Assembly: GCF_014192155.1 (NCBI RefSeq)
Contig: NZ_JACHXO010000010.1
Location: 1-64,000 of the forward strand
From: Roseateles terrae
GTDB lineage: Bacteria; Pseudomonadota; Gammaproteobacteria; Burkholderiales; Burkholderiaceae_C
Reading direction: 5' to 3'
Length of the DNA stretch: 64,000 nucleotides
Every line of letters begins with the position of its first letter. Positions within the stretch are counted from its first letter, which is position 1. Of this stretch, positions 8,232 through 17,535 are shown piece after piece. The notes beneath the pieces were generated by a model, which was not told the DNA's origin, made no database searches, and was given only the letters and a program-made list of their open reading frames with translations. The position numbers and the translations under genes are program-made.

Positions 8232-10186
8232 TGACCGCCCTGCTTGAACTGCGCGGCCTGGTCCGCGAATTCCCGGCCGGTGACGGCGTCGTCGCCGTGC
8301 TGCGCGATGTCGATCTCACCATCGAGGCGGGCGAGATGGTGGCCATCATCGGCCCGTCCGGCTCCGGCAAGTCCACCCTGATGAACATCCTGGGTTGCCT
8401 GGACCGTCCCAGCCGCGGCAGCTACCGCGTCGCAGGGCAGGAGACGGGCGCGATGGGGCCCGATGAACTGGCGCGGCTGCGCCGGGAGCATTTTGGATTC
8501 ATCTTCCAGCGCTATCAGCTGCTGGGCGACCTCAATGCCCTGGGCAACGTCGAGATTCCGGCCATCTATTCCGGGACGCAGGCGGAGCATCGCCATCAGC
8601 GGGCGCGGGAGCTGCTCACGCGGCTGGGACTGGCGGAGCGGCTGGAGCATCGGCCGGGACAGCTCTCCGGCGGGCAGCAGCAGCGCGTGTCGATCGCGCG
8701 GGCGCTGATGAACGGCGGCGACGTCATCCTCGCCGACGAGCCGACCGGCGCGCTCGATCAGGCCAGCGGCCGCGAGGTGATGAAGATTCTGGAAGAGCTG
8801 CATGCGGACGGGCACACCATCATCCTGGTGACCCACGATCCGCAGGTGGCTGCGCATGCCCAGCGGGTGATCGAGATCAGCGACGGGGTCATCGTGGCGG
8901 ACCGCCGCCGCGACGACGCAGCCGCACCGGTCACCAAGGTGGCCCCGCCCGCCGCGCCGACGAGCGCCTCCTGGCAGGCAGTGATCGGCCGCGTGGCCGA
9001 AGCGGCCCGCATGGCCTTGCGCGCCATGGTGGCGCACCGTCTGCGCACGCTGCTGACGATGCTGGGCATCATCATCGGCATTGCCTCGGTGGTGTCGGTG
9101 GTGGGGCTGGGCCAGGGCACGCGTGCCAAGGTGCTGGCCGACATCAGCGCCATGGGCACCAACACCATCAACATCATGCCGGGCAGCGGCTTTGGTGACC
9201 GCAAGGCGGCGGCCATCCGCACGCTGCGGGCCGGGGATGCAACGGCACTGGCGCAGCTGGACTATGTGGACAGCGTCTCGCCCTCGGTGGCGGTCAGTGC
9301 CGGCCTGCGTTACCGCAATGTGGACGTCACTGCCTCCATCACCGGGGTGGGCGGGCAGTACTTCCGCGTCTACGGCTACACCTTCGCCCAGGGCGGTGCC
9401 TTTGATGAGCAGGACGTGCGGGCGCAGGCGCAGGTGGCGGTAATCGACGACAACGCCCGCAAGACGCTGTTCCCGAACGGCGAGTCCGCACTGGGCGAGG
9501 TCATTCTTCTGGGCAGTGTGCCAGTGCGCATCGTCGGTGTGACCGCGAAGAAGGCCAGCGCCTTCGGCAATGACGACTCGATCAACATCTGGCTGCCCTA
9601 CACGACGGCGATGAGCCGGATGACGGGTCAGGACTACCTGCGCAGCATCACGGTGCGGGTGAGCGACGCGGTGCCGAATGCGGCGGCGGAGCAAGGCATC
9701 CGCACCCTGCTGACCCAGCGGCATGGCCGCACCGACTTCTTCCTGATGAACACCGACAGCATCCGCAAGACGGTGGAGCAGACCACCGCCACCATCACCC
9801 TGCTGATCTCGTCGATTGCGCTGATCTCGCTGCTGGTGGGCGGCATCGGTGTGATGAACATCATGCTGGTGTCGGTGACCGAGCGCACCGGGGAGATCGG
9901 GGTGCGGATGGCGGTGGGCGCGCGTCAGAGCGACATCCTGCGCCAGTTCCTCATCGAGGCGGTGCTGGTGTGCCTGATCGGCGGCGCCCTGGGCGTGGGG
10001 CTGGCGGTCGGCGTCAGCCTGCTGTTTGACTACCTCGCCGGCGCGGCCGGGTTCAAGATGATGATCTCGACCTCGGCCATTGCCGGCGCGTTTGGGGTGT
10101 CCAGCCTCATCGGCGTCATCTTCGGCTTCCTGCCGGCGCGCAATGCGGCGCGGCTGGATCCGGTGGAGGCGCTGGCGCGGCCTTGA
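8231..10186 (+). CDS. macB: MacB-like macrolide/peptide export ABC transporter
   Basis: 651 residues, full length for MacB. The N-terminal ABC domain (about 1-230) has Walker [10 protein letters not shown], signature LSGGQQQR, Walker [13 protein letters not shown], and a switch His in THDP. A first membrane helix follows near 265-290 ([21 protein letters not shown]), then the large periplasmic MacB core domain, then three C-terminal helices with the FtsX-type motif ([30 protein letters not shown]). It uses ATP hydrolysis to drive substrates through the periplasmic adaptor and outer-membrane channel encoded just upstream. The substrate is not evident; drugs, lipopeptides and siderophores are exported by relatives. 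Confidence 0.93.
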   Translation: MTALLELRGLVREFPAGDGVVAVLRDVDLTIEAGEMVAIIGPSGSGKSTLMNILGCLDRPSRGSYRVAGQETGAMGPDELARLRREHFGFIFQRYQLLGDLNALGNVEIPAIYSGTQAEHRHQRARELLTRLGLAERLEHRPGQLSGGQQQRVSIARALMNGGDVILADEPTGALDQASGREVMKILEELHADGHTIILVTHDPQVAAHAQRVIEISDGVIVADRRRDDAAAPVTKVAPPAAPTSASWQAVIGRVAEAARMALRAMVAHRLRTLLTMLGIIIGIASVVSVVGLGQGTRAKVLADISAMGTNTINIMPGSGFGDRKAAAIRTLRAGDATALAQLDYVDSVSPSVAVSAGLRYRNVDVTASITGVGGQYFRVYGYTFAQGGAFDEQDVRAQAQVAVIDDNARKTLFPNGESALGEVILLGSVPVRIVGVTAKKASAFGNDDSINIWLPYTTAMSRMTGQDYLRSITVRVSDAVPNAAAEQGIRTLLTQRHGRTDFFLMNTDSIRKTVEQTTATITLLISSIALISLLVGGIGVMNIMLVSVTERTGEIGVRMAVGARQSDILRQFLIEAVLVCLIGGALGVGLAVGVSLLFDYLAGAAGFKMMISTSAIAGAFGVSSLIGVIFGFLPARNAARLDPVEALARP

Positions 10187-10206
10187 GGGCTGCGCGCCCG
10201 TCGCGT

Positions 10207-12261
10207 TCAGCGCTCGCTTTGGCGGCGCTCCTCCCCCCGCTGCCGCATCGGCTCGGCGGCGGGTCGCGCGGGTTGGGCGGCTTGGGGCGGCACGGCCACT
10301 GGGCGAACGCCGTTTTCACGGCGAGGCGGTTCCACCCGCGGGGCCTGCGGCTGCGGCTGCATCTGCGGCGGGGGCTGCATCTGCGGCTGCGGCGGCGCCA
10401 TCACCGGACGCGGCGCCTCCATGCGCGGCGGCTCGCGGTTCTCCCGGATCGGTTCACGGATCGGCTGACCGCGCGCGTCACCCCGCCACGGCTCACTGCG
10501 CGGCGGTTCATAGCGCGGCATGTCATTGCGCGGCTCCGGTCGGTTCTGCACCGGGACGCCAAAGCGTCCGTCGTCCCGACGCCCCGGCTCATTGCCATCG
10601 TCGCGCCGCTGCGGCTGCCAGCGCTCGTCGCGCGGGCTGCGCTCCTCGCGGGCGTTGTCCGGTACGCCGGTGAAGGGCCGCACCCCGTTGGGCGCCGGTG
10701 CGGGCACCGCAATCGGACGCACCTGGCCCGGCGGGGTGCCCCCCGGGCGCCCGTCCGGCCGGCCGTCCCAGCGGCCGTCGTTGCGGTTGTCATTGCGGCC
10801 GTCGGGTCGGCCACCGGCGACACCGCCCGGACGATCCGGCCCCGACCGCATCGGCGTGCGGGGCTCGACCACCGGCAGCGGTCGTGTCACCGGCCGGCTG
10901 GGATTGAACAGTCCGCCGTGTTCACGTTCATATCGGAACGGCGGCACCGGATCATTCGGGCGCGGCACGCGGCCCGGCTCGATGCGCGGATTCACCCGGC
11001 GCCAGTAGTCATTGGAATAACGGCCCGGTGGGTAATACGCCTCGCGCGGGGCCAGCGGCACCCAGGCGCCATACCGTGGCGGCGGCGGGCGTCGGCCGCC
11101 GCTCCATACATTGATGCTCAGGCCGGCGCCACCGACCCAGCCCACCACGGCGGGCGCATAGGCCGGCCGCGGCTCGTAGGGCCCGGGCACCCAGCACCAG
11201 CGGTTCCCCCAGTAGGCCCAGCGGCCGTAATGGAAGGGGGCGAAGCCCCAGGGCATGTCGTCCACCCAGGTGTAACCCCAGCGGCTGCTCCAGACCCAGC
11301 GACCGTAGCGGTAAGGGGCCCAGTCGTCCACGATGACCGTGGTCGGCACCCACACCTGGCCGTATTCGGGAGACTGCTGCCAGGTGCCGTAACGGCTCAG
11401 TTCTTCGACGCCGGTCATCTCCGGCGACACGACATTTGCCGGCACCGGCAGAGCGATGGCCGCGCGTTCGTCGGTCAGCAGGATCTGCGCGAAAGCGTCC
11501 CGCTGCAGCGGCTGGCGTTCGGTACGCGGGCCGTTGTCCCACCAGAACTCGGCCTGCTCGTTGGTCGCAATGAACACCGGCGGCACATCCATCGCGCGGG
11601 AATCAAAGCGCAGCTTGCCCTGCCACGCCTGCGTCTGGGTGCCGCGATCCAGCTGGCTGACGCGGTAGAGGCCCTCACGCTCGAAGGAGACCCGACCTTC
11701 CAGGGTCTGGAAGGTCCACTCGTCGGCAGCCTGCGGCGAGCGCAGCCGTACACCGGCACCGCCGCGCACGATCTGCACCGACACCCGTTGTTCGGCCAGC
11801 GCGTTGAATTCAATCTCGGAGCGCTCATCCACCCACAGGGTGCTGGAGCCAATCGTCAGCGTGACACCAGCGCGCTCGTCGGTCCGGATGCGGTCGCCTT
11901 CGCCGACGCTCTGGTTGCGTTGCAACTGCAGCCATTCACGGCCATCGGGGTCGTAGATCCAGACGCCACTGCTCACCTCGGCCACGCGGCCGGCGCGGGT
12001 GGGCACATCGCCCTGGATGCCCTGTACGCTCTGGCGCCCCTGCTCGGGCGGCTCGGCCAGGGCCGTGCAGCCGGTGGTTAGCGCTAGCATCGCTGCCACT
12101 GCCGTGGCGCACAGACCGGTCAGCGGGCGCGTCCAGCCGGTGGCGGCCGGGCCGACGCCTGACCGCGCCCCCGAGGGCGACGGACCGCGCAGGCCACCGT
12201 CGGGCACGGCGGCCGCCTGGCGGGTCTGAGACAGGCGCGAGGAGAACGACAAAACGGTCAT
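10207..12261 (-). CDS. FecR-domain / DUF6600 exported protein with Arg/Pro-rich tail
   Basis: 684 residues from the ATG at 12261. The N-terminus carries a long leader and a hydrophobic stretch ending TTGC, suggesting a lipoprotein. A FecR-like sugar-binding domain follows (about 75-170; DGDRIRTDERAGVTL-type pattern), then a tryptophan/tyrosine-rich DUF6600 region (about 270-400) with repeats such as YRYGRWVW and FHYGRWAYWGNRW. The last ~220 residues are a disordered Arg/Pro/Gln-rich tail. No sigma factor or TonB receptor gene is near, so this is not a classical FecR anti-sigma factor. Proteins of this layout are predicted cell-envelope proteins of unknown role. It converges with macB. Confidence 0.75.
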   Translation of the reverse strand: MTVLSFSSRLSQTRQAAAVPDGGLRGPSPSGARSGVGPAATGWTRPLTGLCATAVAAMLALTTGCTALAEPPEQGRQSVQGIQGDVPTRAGRVAEVSSGVWIYDPDGREWLQLQRNQSVGEGDRIRTDERAGVTLTIGSSTLWVDERSEIEFNALAEQRVSVQIVRGGAGVRLRSPQAADEWTFQTLEGRVSFEREGLYRVSQLDRGTQTQAWQGKLRFDSRAMDVPPVFIATNEQAEFWWDNGPRTERQPLQRDAFAQILLTDERAAIALPVPANVVSPEMTGVEELSRYGTWQQSPEYGQVWVPTTVIVDDWAPYRYGRWVWSSRWGYTWVDDMPWGFAPFHYGRWAYWGNRWCWVPGPYEPRPAYAPAVVGWVGGAGLSINVWSGGRRPPPPRYGAWVPLAPREAYYPPGRYSNDYWRRVNPRIEPGRVPRPNDPVPPFRYEREHGGLFNPSRPVTRPLPVVEPRTPMRSGPDRPGGVAGGRPDGRNDNRNDGRWDGRPDGRPGGTPPGQVRPIAVPAPAPNGVRPFTGVPDNAREERSPRDERWQPQRRDDGNEPGRRDDGRFGVPVQNRPEPRNDMPRYEPPRSEPWRGDARGQPIREPIRENREPPRMEAPRPVMAPPQPQMQPPPQMQPQPQAPRVEPPRRENGVRPVAVPPQAAQPARPAAEPMRQRGEERRQSER

Positions 12262-12382
12262 GCGAACGGCTCCGCCGGTAGGAGTCTGTTTAACGATCTG
12301 GACACGAAATGGTGGACGTCTGCTTACAACTTGACGCGCTATTGCGGGCTCGTCAAGGCAACCGGGGAACCTGTCGGCGCCC

Positions 12383-12919
12383 TCAGTCGTCGCTTCGCGG
12401 ATCCATCCCCGGGAACAGCACTTCGGTAAAACCGAACTGGGTGAAGTCCTTGATTCGCATGGGGTACAGCATGCCCACCAGGTGGTCGCATTCATGCTGC
12501 ACCACCCGCGCGTGGAAGCCATCCACTTCACGGTCGATGACTTCGCCCTTCGCATCAAACCCCTGATAACGGATCTTTTGCCAACGCGGCACCATGCCAC
12601 GCAATCCTGGCACCGACAGGCAGCCTTCCCATCCGTCCACCTGCTCGTCGCCGATGGGCGTGATGGTGGGATTGATCAGCACCGTCATCGGCACCGGCGG
12701 CGCTTCCGGATAACGCTCATTGCGGTTGAAGCCGAACACCACCACCTGGAGGTCCACGCCGATCTGCGGCGCGGCCAGGCCGGCCCCATTGGCGGCCACC
12801 ATCGTGTCGAACATGTCCTGCAGCAGGTCCCGCAGCTCCGGGGTGTCGAAGTGCTCGACCGGCTTGGCAACTCGCAGCAGACGGGGATCGCCCATCTTCA
12901 GGATTGGTTTCACGGCCAT
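12383..12919 (-). CDS. def: Peptide deformylase
   Basis: 178 residues from the ATG at 12919. All three deformylase motifs are present: [10 protein letters not shown] (about 46-55), EGCLS with the metal-binding Cys, and QHECDHLVG with the two metal-binding His and the catalytic Glu. The enzyme removes the formyl group from nascent polypeptides. Residues before [11 protein letters not shown] are open in frame but unlike the family, which supports this start. The stand-alone location, without fmt next to it, suggests this may be a second deformylase copy; that is inference. Confidence 0.93.
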   Translation of the reverse strand: MAVKPILKMGDPRLLRVAKPVEHFDTPELRDLLQDMFDTMVAANGAGLAAPQIGVDLQVVVFGFNRNERYPEAPPVPMTVLINPTITPIGDEQVDGWEGCLSVPGLRGMVPRWQKIRYQGFDAKGEVIDREVDGFHARVVQHECDHLVGMLYPMRIKDFTQFGFTEVLFPGMDPRSDD

Positions 12920-13003
12920 CGTTTTGTCTCCGAGGGGTTGTCTCGTGGCGAAACCCTGCATCTTGCCGGAAACTCCAGGCATCTTTCGGAACAAGGTTGG
13001 AGC

Positions 13004-13486
13004 ATGGACACAGCCTGGAAGCGATGGCTGTCGCTGGCCGTGCGCCTTGGCGTGGTCGGCGCGCTGGTGGCGCTGCTGGTGCGCGGGTGGACGCAGGGTA
13101 ATGCCATGATGGCGGTGTTGGCGGCGGTGAACCTGATCGGCCTGGGCGCGGTGATGCTGGCGTCGCCAGCGATGGATCTCACGGCGTTTCTGTTTCGGTC
13201 CACACGCAGCGCTGCACTGCGGCCGGAGGAAGGTCGCTGGCGGGAATTCCGGGGGGTGCCGGTGACCGTACGGCGCCTGGACCACGAATTTTTCGTGCGC
13301 GTCAGCGACGCCCGAAGGGTCTGCGGCGCTGCATGGCCGCAGACGCTGGCAGCAGCCCGGTCGATTCCCGGTGAACGCGGTGAGTTCCTGCGGGCCCGCC
13401 TGCTGGCGGACAACCTGGAACGGATTGATCCGATGCCGGACATGCGCCTGATGGCGTTTGTGCACTGGCTGCGGACGCTACGCTGA
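13004..13486 (+). CDS. Hypothetical membrane protein
   Basis: 160 residues from the ATG at 13004, with a GGAG box about 6 bases upstream. Two adjacent hydrophobic helices occupy about 10-55 ([16 protein letters not shown] and [19 protein letters not shown]). A soluble C-terminal domain of ~100 residues follows with no recognised motif. The gene starts 84 bases after the divergent def start, so both promoters share this short space. It is not recognised as a named family; codon use is like that of its neighbours and the reading frame looks genuine. Confidence 0.6.
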   Translation: MDTAWKRWLSLAVRLGVVGALVALLVRGWTQGNAMMAVLAAVNLIGLGAVMLASPAMDLTAFLFRSTRSAALRPEEGRWREFRGVPVTVRRLDHEFFVRVSDARRVCGAAWPQTLAAARSIPGERGEFLRARLLADNLERIDPMPDMRLMAFVHWLRTLR

Positions 13487-13549
13487 CAGTACGGCCGCAG
13501 CGTCGCTGCCATCGACAGCACCACAACAACAGACACGCAAGGAGACATC

Positions 13550-14599
13550 TTGCCCGCCAATGCCCTGCCCTCGACCTCGCCGTCAACGCCCTCGACATCG
13601 TCGAAGCTGCCGTCTTATGCCCAGGAGTTCGGCCACGGCATCTACGCCATCGACACCGCTTTCCAGCGCGATCACTTCGATGCCGCCTACCTGATGGTGG
13701 ACGACGGCCGTGCGGCCTTCATCGACACCGGCACTCGTCACGCGGTGCCACGCCTGCTCGGCACGCTGGAAGCGCTGGGCCTCTCGCCGCAGGCGGTGGA
13801 TTGGGTCATCCCGACCCACGTGCACCTGGACCACGCCGGCGGCGTCGGCCCGCTGATGGAACAGCTGCCGACCGCACGTCTGCTGGTCCACCCGCGCGGC
13901 CTGCGCCACATGGTCGACCCCTCGGCGCTGTGGGCCGGCGCGCTGGCCGTGTATGGCGAGGAAGAAATGCAGCGCTCCTACGGCACGCTGGTGGGCGTGC
14001 CGGAAGCACGTACCGTCGCCAGCACCGACGAACAGCGAATCACGCTCGGCCAGCGCGAACTGCGTCTGATCGATACCCCGGGTCATGCGCGCCATCATCA
14101 TTGCATTTGGGATCCGGTCAGCAGGGGCTGGTTCACCGGCGATACCTTCGGCCTGTCTTATCGCGAGTTTGACGATACCAACGGCCGCGCCTGGATCCTG
14201 CCCACCAGCACGCCGGTGCAGTTCGAGCCGGATGCGCTGATCGCGTCGATCGAGCGGATGCTCGCCGCGCAGCCGCAGCGGATGTATCTCACCCATTACG
14301 GCGCGGTGGGTCGGGATGCCGCGGATGTACAGCGGCTGGCGCAACTGCTCGTCTCGCAGATCCGGGAGATGGCTGCCATTGCGATGTCATTGCGTGAGGC
14401 ATCGGACCGGCATGAGGCGCTCAAGCGCGAGTTGCTGGCGCTGTATCAGCGCGGCGTGGCGGCGCATCTGGTGGATGCGATGCCGCCCGATGCCATGACG
14501 CCGGAACGGGTCGCCCATCTGCTGACGATGGACGTTGAGCTCAATGCGCAGGGGCTCGGCGTGTGGCTGGACAAGCTTGACAAGCTCCCGACACGTTAA
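13550..14599 (+). CDS. MBL-fold metallo-hydrolase
   Basis: 349 residues. The start is a TTG at 13550, preceded at good spacing by AGGAGA. The metallo-beta-lactamase signature THVHLDHAGG gives the H-x-H-x-D-H metal ligands; further ligands are in DTPGHARHH, GDTFG (Asp) and YLTHYG (His). The C-terminal ~100 residues are helical and may form a substrate or dimer domain. Family members include glyoxalase II, lactonases and persulfide dioxygenases. The sequence does not allow a narrower call. It follows the hypothetical membrane protein gene by 63 bases. Confidence 0.8.
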   Translation: MPANALPSTSPSTPSTSSKLPSYAQEFGHGIYAIDTAFQRDHFDAAYLMVDDGRAAFIDTGTRHAVPRLLGTLEALGLSPQAVDWVIPTHVHLDHAGGVGPLMEQLPTARLLVHPRGLRHMVDPSALWAGALAVYGEEEMQRSYGTLVGVPEARTVASTDEQRITLGQRELRLIDTPGHARHHHCIWDPVSRGWFTGDTFGLSYREFDDTNGRAWILPTSTPVQFEPDALIASIERMLAAQPQRMYLTHYGAVGRDAADVQRLAQLLVSQIREMAAIAMSLREASDRHEALKRELLALYQRGVAAHLVDAMPPDAMTPERVAHLLTMDVELNAQGLGVWLDKLDKLPTR

Positions 14600-14814
14600 A
14601 CACAGATAAGCGTCCCGGCACGGCAGGTTGATTCCCTTCCAACGGTGGCTTCGTTGATCGGTGTCCTTGCGCTCACGAATCGCGCTCACGATGACTGCAT
14701 GAGGTCCAACCGTCGTAGAGGATCAATCGGAGCATCCAAGCCCGTCGCACGCTTGGTTAAACGGCAGCGCTCGGAGTTAACCGGCACGGCGTGCTGGATA
14801 AACTCTTAGGCATC

Positions 14815-15174
14815 ATGCCCAAACACCTTCTCATTGCATGCATCCTGTACATCGCTTCTCGCGGCGCAATGGCAGCATTGGCACCGCTGTATGAAACAGG
14901 TATCCCGAGATTCACGTCGCCAGCCTTGATGCTTCTTTTCCTAACAGTTGCGGTTCTGTTCATGCGCCGGTCTGCATGGGCTTGGCGGTTTATGCAATGG
15001 GTTGCCTTCACCGAGATCGCACTTAACGCGTTCTTCTACCCAAATCCAAAGTTTCACGGTGCCTACACAGGCATAGCACAAGTCCTGATCGCACTAGTCA
15101 TGGCTGCATGCTGCGTCATTCTTTGGTCTATGGTTTGCAATCCAAAGACCAAAGCTTGGTTCTCGCGACAGTGA
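14815..15174 (+). CDS. Small four-helix membrane protein of unknown function
   Basis: 119 residues from the ATG at 14815. About four hydrophobic segments are visible: LLIACILYIASRGAMAALA, ALMLLFLTVAVLFM, FMQWVAFTEIALNAFF and IAQVLIALVMAACCVILWSMV. The base composition looks more AT-rich than in flanking genes, which suggests later acquisition. The stop codon overlaps the ATG of the next gene (TGATG), so the two are probably co-translated. No family is recognised. The 215 bases upstream hold no evident gene. Confidence 0.55.
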   Translation: MPKHLLIACILYIASRGAMAALAPLYETGIPRFTSPALMLLFLTVAVLFMRRSAWAWRFMQWVAFTEIALNAFFYPNPKFHGAYTGIAQVLIALVMAACCVILWSMVCNPKTKAWFSRQ

Positions 15175-15512
15175 TGCCTAACCCTTCCATCATGAACAAA
15201 GAAGAGCCCGTCTCCCAGACTGAGTTTGAAGAGGAGAGGCGTCGTGCCCGTGACCGACCCGCTCTCTCGGTGGGGGACATCTACGAAGACTGCGCTTTTC
15301 ACCCTGTCTTGTGTGTCTCAGTGGACTACGAGCAGGATGACATCTCTGGTATTTCTTTGATTGACGGTACATATCCTCGCTCATGTAGTCTTCGACATTG
15401 CGGCGTTCGAAAGCTGAGCGTGGAGGAAGCCTGGGAAATTCGCCGCACGGGTCCGGCAGATCCAAAGGTGCGAGAGAAGCTTTCTGCGGAGCGAAGATGG
15501 TGGCGCGGATAG
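15174..15512 (+). CDS. Conserved hypothetical protein
   Basis: 112 residues if it starts at the ATG at 15174, which overlaps the preceding stop by one base; the ATG at 15192 (MNKEEPVSQTEFEEE) gives 106. It is a soluble acidic protein with a conserved-looking core: SVGDIYEDCAFHPVLCVSVDYE, GISLIDGTYPRSCSL and CGVRKLSVEEAW. I recall similar free-standing proteins in Burkholderiales and Xanthomonadales, but no function. Three cysteines and a histidine in the core could bind metal; this is speculation. It is coupled to the membrane protein upstream. Confidence 0.6.
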   Translation: MPNPSIMNKEEPVSQTEFEEERRRARDRPALSVGDIYEDCAFHPVLCVSVDYEQDDISGISLIDGTYPRSCSLRHCGVRKLSVEEAWEIRRTGPADPKVREKLSAERRWWRG

Positions 15513-15635
15513 CGCAGCCCGGACGGCAGGCGGCGGGCCATCGGGACGTCAACGCCCGAACGCTGTCGTTCAACGTTGGAGGTAACCGGCGGGCCGTCAA
15601 GCATGTCCGGTTGACCGAGAGCTTAGGCTGCGTAC

Positions 15636-15933
15636 TCACAGCCCGGCGATGAAGAGAACACCGATGACAGCCACACCTGCGCCCCAAAGGATGATGGTTG
15701 TAGGGCGCAGACTGCTCTCGTCGCGAGTGCCGAGTGCCGAGTGCCGTGACCCTGATGGCCTTGCGGCGAGCCTGCGCAACGCTTCGAGCGGCCAAGATTG
15801 CGAAGGCTCCCACAGCCAGCAACAGCGCTCCCACGAAGCGTTGAGGAGCGCCGAAGAGAACAAAGAGCACGACTGCAGCAAGAAAGCCAGCCAACACTGC
15901 AGCGACAAGGACGATGCCGAGACGGTCTTTCAT
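15636..15933 (-). pseudogene. Small membrane protein gene frameshifted by a 7-bp tandem repeat
   Basis: From the ATG at 15933 the minus strand encodes two strong hydrophobic segments (IVLVAAVLAGFLAAVVLFVLF and FVGALLLAVGAFAIL), then ALGTRHS and loss of the hydrophobic pattern. Another frame resumes with TTIILWGAGVAVIGVLFIAGL and a stop at 15636. The switch occurs at three copies of GAGTGCC (plus strand). Removing one 7-base unit joins the two frames exactly, giving a 96-residue protein with three membrane helices. The gene is therefore off in this sequence, by mutation or reversible slippage. Function is unknown. Confidence 0.65.
15725..15745. repeat. 7-bp tandem repeat (GAGTGCC x3) inside the small membrane gene
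   Basis: Three perfect head-to-tail copies of GAGTGCC. The unit is not a multiple of three, so each gain or loss changes the reading frame. Two copies restore an open frame across the host gene; three, as here, break it. Confidence 0.85.
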
Positions 15934-16016
15934 GCGCGTGAACTCTCGTCGCTTCCCGCCGGCGGCACGCGGGGCTCGAATGTCCCTCGGCGCGCCCCGG
16001 CGCTCACCCACCTCAC

Positions 16017-17492
16017 TCAAGCATCCAGATTGAGTTCCTGAATCTTGCGCGTGATGGTGTTGCGCCCGATGCCCAGCTTCTGCGCGGCTTCAATGCGCCG
16101 TCCGCGCGTCAGGTCCAGGGCGGTCAGGATCAGGCTCGCCTCGAATCGACGCGTCAGCACATCCCACACATCCGGCTCCCCGGCTGCCAGCAGACGTCGC
16201 GCTTCCCGCGCCATCTCTGCCACCCACGCATCCGGCGATGCCGTCATCGGCGCGGCCCCGGCCGTGGCCACCGGCATCGCCGTGTTGCTGGTCAGCCCGC
16301 TGCTGACGGGCACCGCCTCGGACAGGCCGCTGCCCCCACCCGGCGCCAGCAGTTCCTGCGGCAGGTCCTTGGCCTCCACCACCAGGCTCGGCGCCATCAC
16401 GCTCAACCAATGGCAGATGTTCTCCAACTGCCGCACGTTGCCCGGGAAATCAAAATTCACCAGTCGCTGCAGCGCGGCCTCGGACAGCCGCTTCGGCTCC
16501 ACGCCCAGCTCCGCCGCACTGCGCTGCAGGAAATAACGCGCCAGCAGCGGCACGTCTTCACGGCGCTCCCGCAGCGGCGGCAGGCGCAGCCGGATGACGT
16601 TGAGCCTGTGGAACAGGTCTTCACGGAAGCGACCTTCCTTGACCAAGGTCTCCAGGTTCTGGTGGGTCGCCGCGACCACCCGCACATTCGCCCGTTGCGG
16701 GCTGTGTCCGCCCACACGATAGAACTGCCCGTCCGACAGCACCCGCAGCAGCCGGGTCTGCAGATCCAGCGGCATGTCGCCGATTTCATCGAGGAACAGC
16801 GTGCCGCCCTCGGCCTGCTCGAAGCGGCCGCGACGGGTCGCCTGCGCGCCAGTGAAGGCGCCGCGCTCATGGCCAAACAGTTCCGACTCCAGCAGGTCCT
16901 TCGGAATCGCTGCCGTGTTGATGGCCACAAACGGTCCATCCGCCCGCGGGCTGTGCTTGTGCAGCGCCCGCGCCACCAGCTCCTTGCCCGATCCCGATTC
17001 GCCTGTGATCAGCACCGTCACATGGCTCTGGCTCAAACGCCCGATGGCACGGAAGACATCCTGCATCGCCGGGGCCTGGCCCAGCATTTCAGGCATCTGG
17101 ACCTGCGTCTCTTCCGCCACCGATTCCCGCTGGCTTTCTTCCTGCGCGCGGCGGATCAGCTCCACCGCTCGAGGCAGGTCAAACGGCTTGGGCAGGTATT
17201 CAAACGCACCGCCCTGAAAGGCGGACACGGCGCTGTCCAGATCGGAGTACGCCGTCATGATGATCACCGGCAGCCCCGGCAGCTGCTTCTTGATCGTGCT
17301 CAGCAGCTCCAGCCCCGATCCACCCGGCATGCGGATGTCCGAGACCAGCACCTGCGGCGAGTCTTCCTCCAGCGCCGCGAGCACCTCGCGGGCCTGGCTG
17401 AAACTGCGCACCGGCAGTCCTTCGCGCGTCAGCGCCTTCTCCAGCACAAAACGAATGGAATGGTCGTCGTCAACAATCCAGATCGACTTCAT
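16017..17492 (-). CDS. ntrC: Nitrogen regulation response regulator NtrC (NR-I)
   Basis: 491 residues, full length. An N-terminal receiver domain carries the phospho-acceptor Asp52 (SDIRMPG). The central AAA+ domain has Walker A GESGSGKE (164-171), the sigma54-contacting GAFTGA loop (211-216) and Walker B LFLDEIGD. A variable Ala/Pro-rich linker leads to a C-terminal Fis-type helix-turn-helix (AAQKLGIGRNTITRKIQEL). When phosphorylated by NtrB under nitrogen limitation it activates sigma54 promoters. It lies 43 bases after ntrB in the glnA-ntrB-ntrC order. A sigma54-like promoter and NtrC-like sites lie upstream of glnA in this same cluster. Confidence 0.96.
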   Translation of the reverse strand: MKSIWIVDDDHSIRFVLEKALTREGLPVRSFSQAREVLAALEEDSPQVLVSDIRMPGGSGLELLSTIKKQLPGLPVIIMTAYSDLDSAVSAFQGGAFEYLPKPFDLPRAVELIRRAQEESQRESVAEETQVQMPEMLGQAPAMQDVFRAIGRLSQSHVTVLITGESGSGKELVARALHKHSPRADGPFVAINTAAIPKDLLESELFGHERGAFTGAQATRRGRFEQAEGGTLFLDEIGDMPLDLQTRLLRVLSDGQFYRVGGHSPQRANVRVVAATHQNLETLVKEGRFREDLFHRLNVIRLRLPPLRERREDVPLLARYFLQRSAAELGVEPKRLSEAALQRLVNFDFPGNVRQLENICHWLSVMAPSLVVEAKDLPQELLAPGGGSGLSEAVPVSSGLTSNTAMPVATAGAAPMTASPDAWVAEMAREARRLLAAGEPDVWDVLTRRFEASLILTALDLTRGRRIEAAQKLGIGRNTITRKIQELNLDA

Positions 17493-17535
17493 CTAAGGCT
17501 CCCCTTCATCCTATGCGCGCGCTTGTGGCACTGCG

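Noticed and set aside
10183..12081. 632-codon plus-strand frame opposite the FecR/DUF6600 gene
   Set aside because: Arg/His/Pro-rich translation with no motif. The minus-strand frame has recognisable domains.
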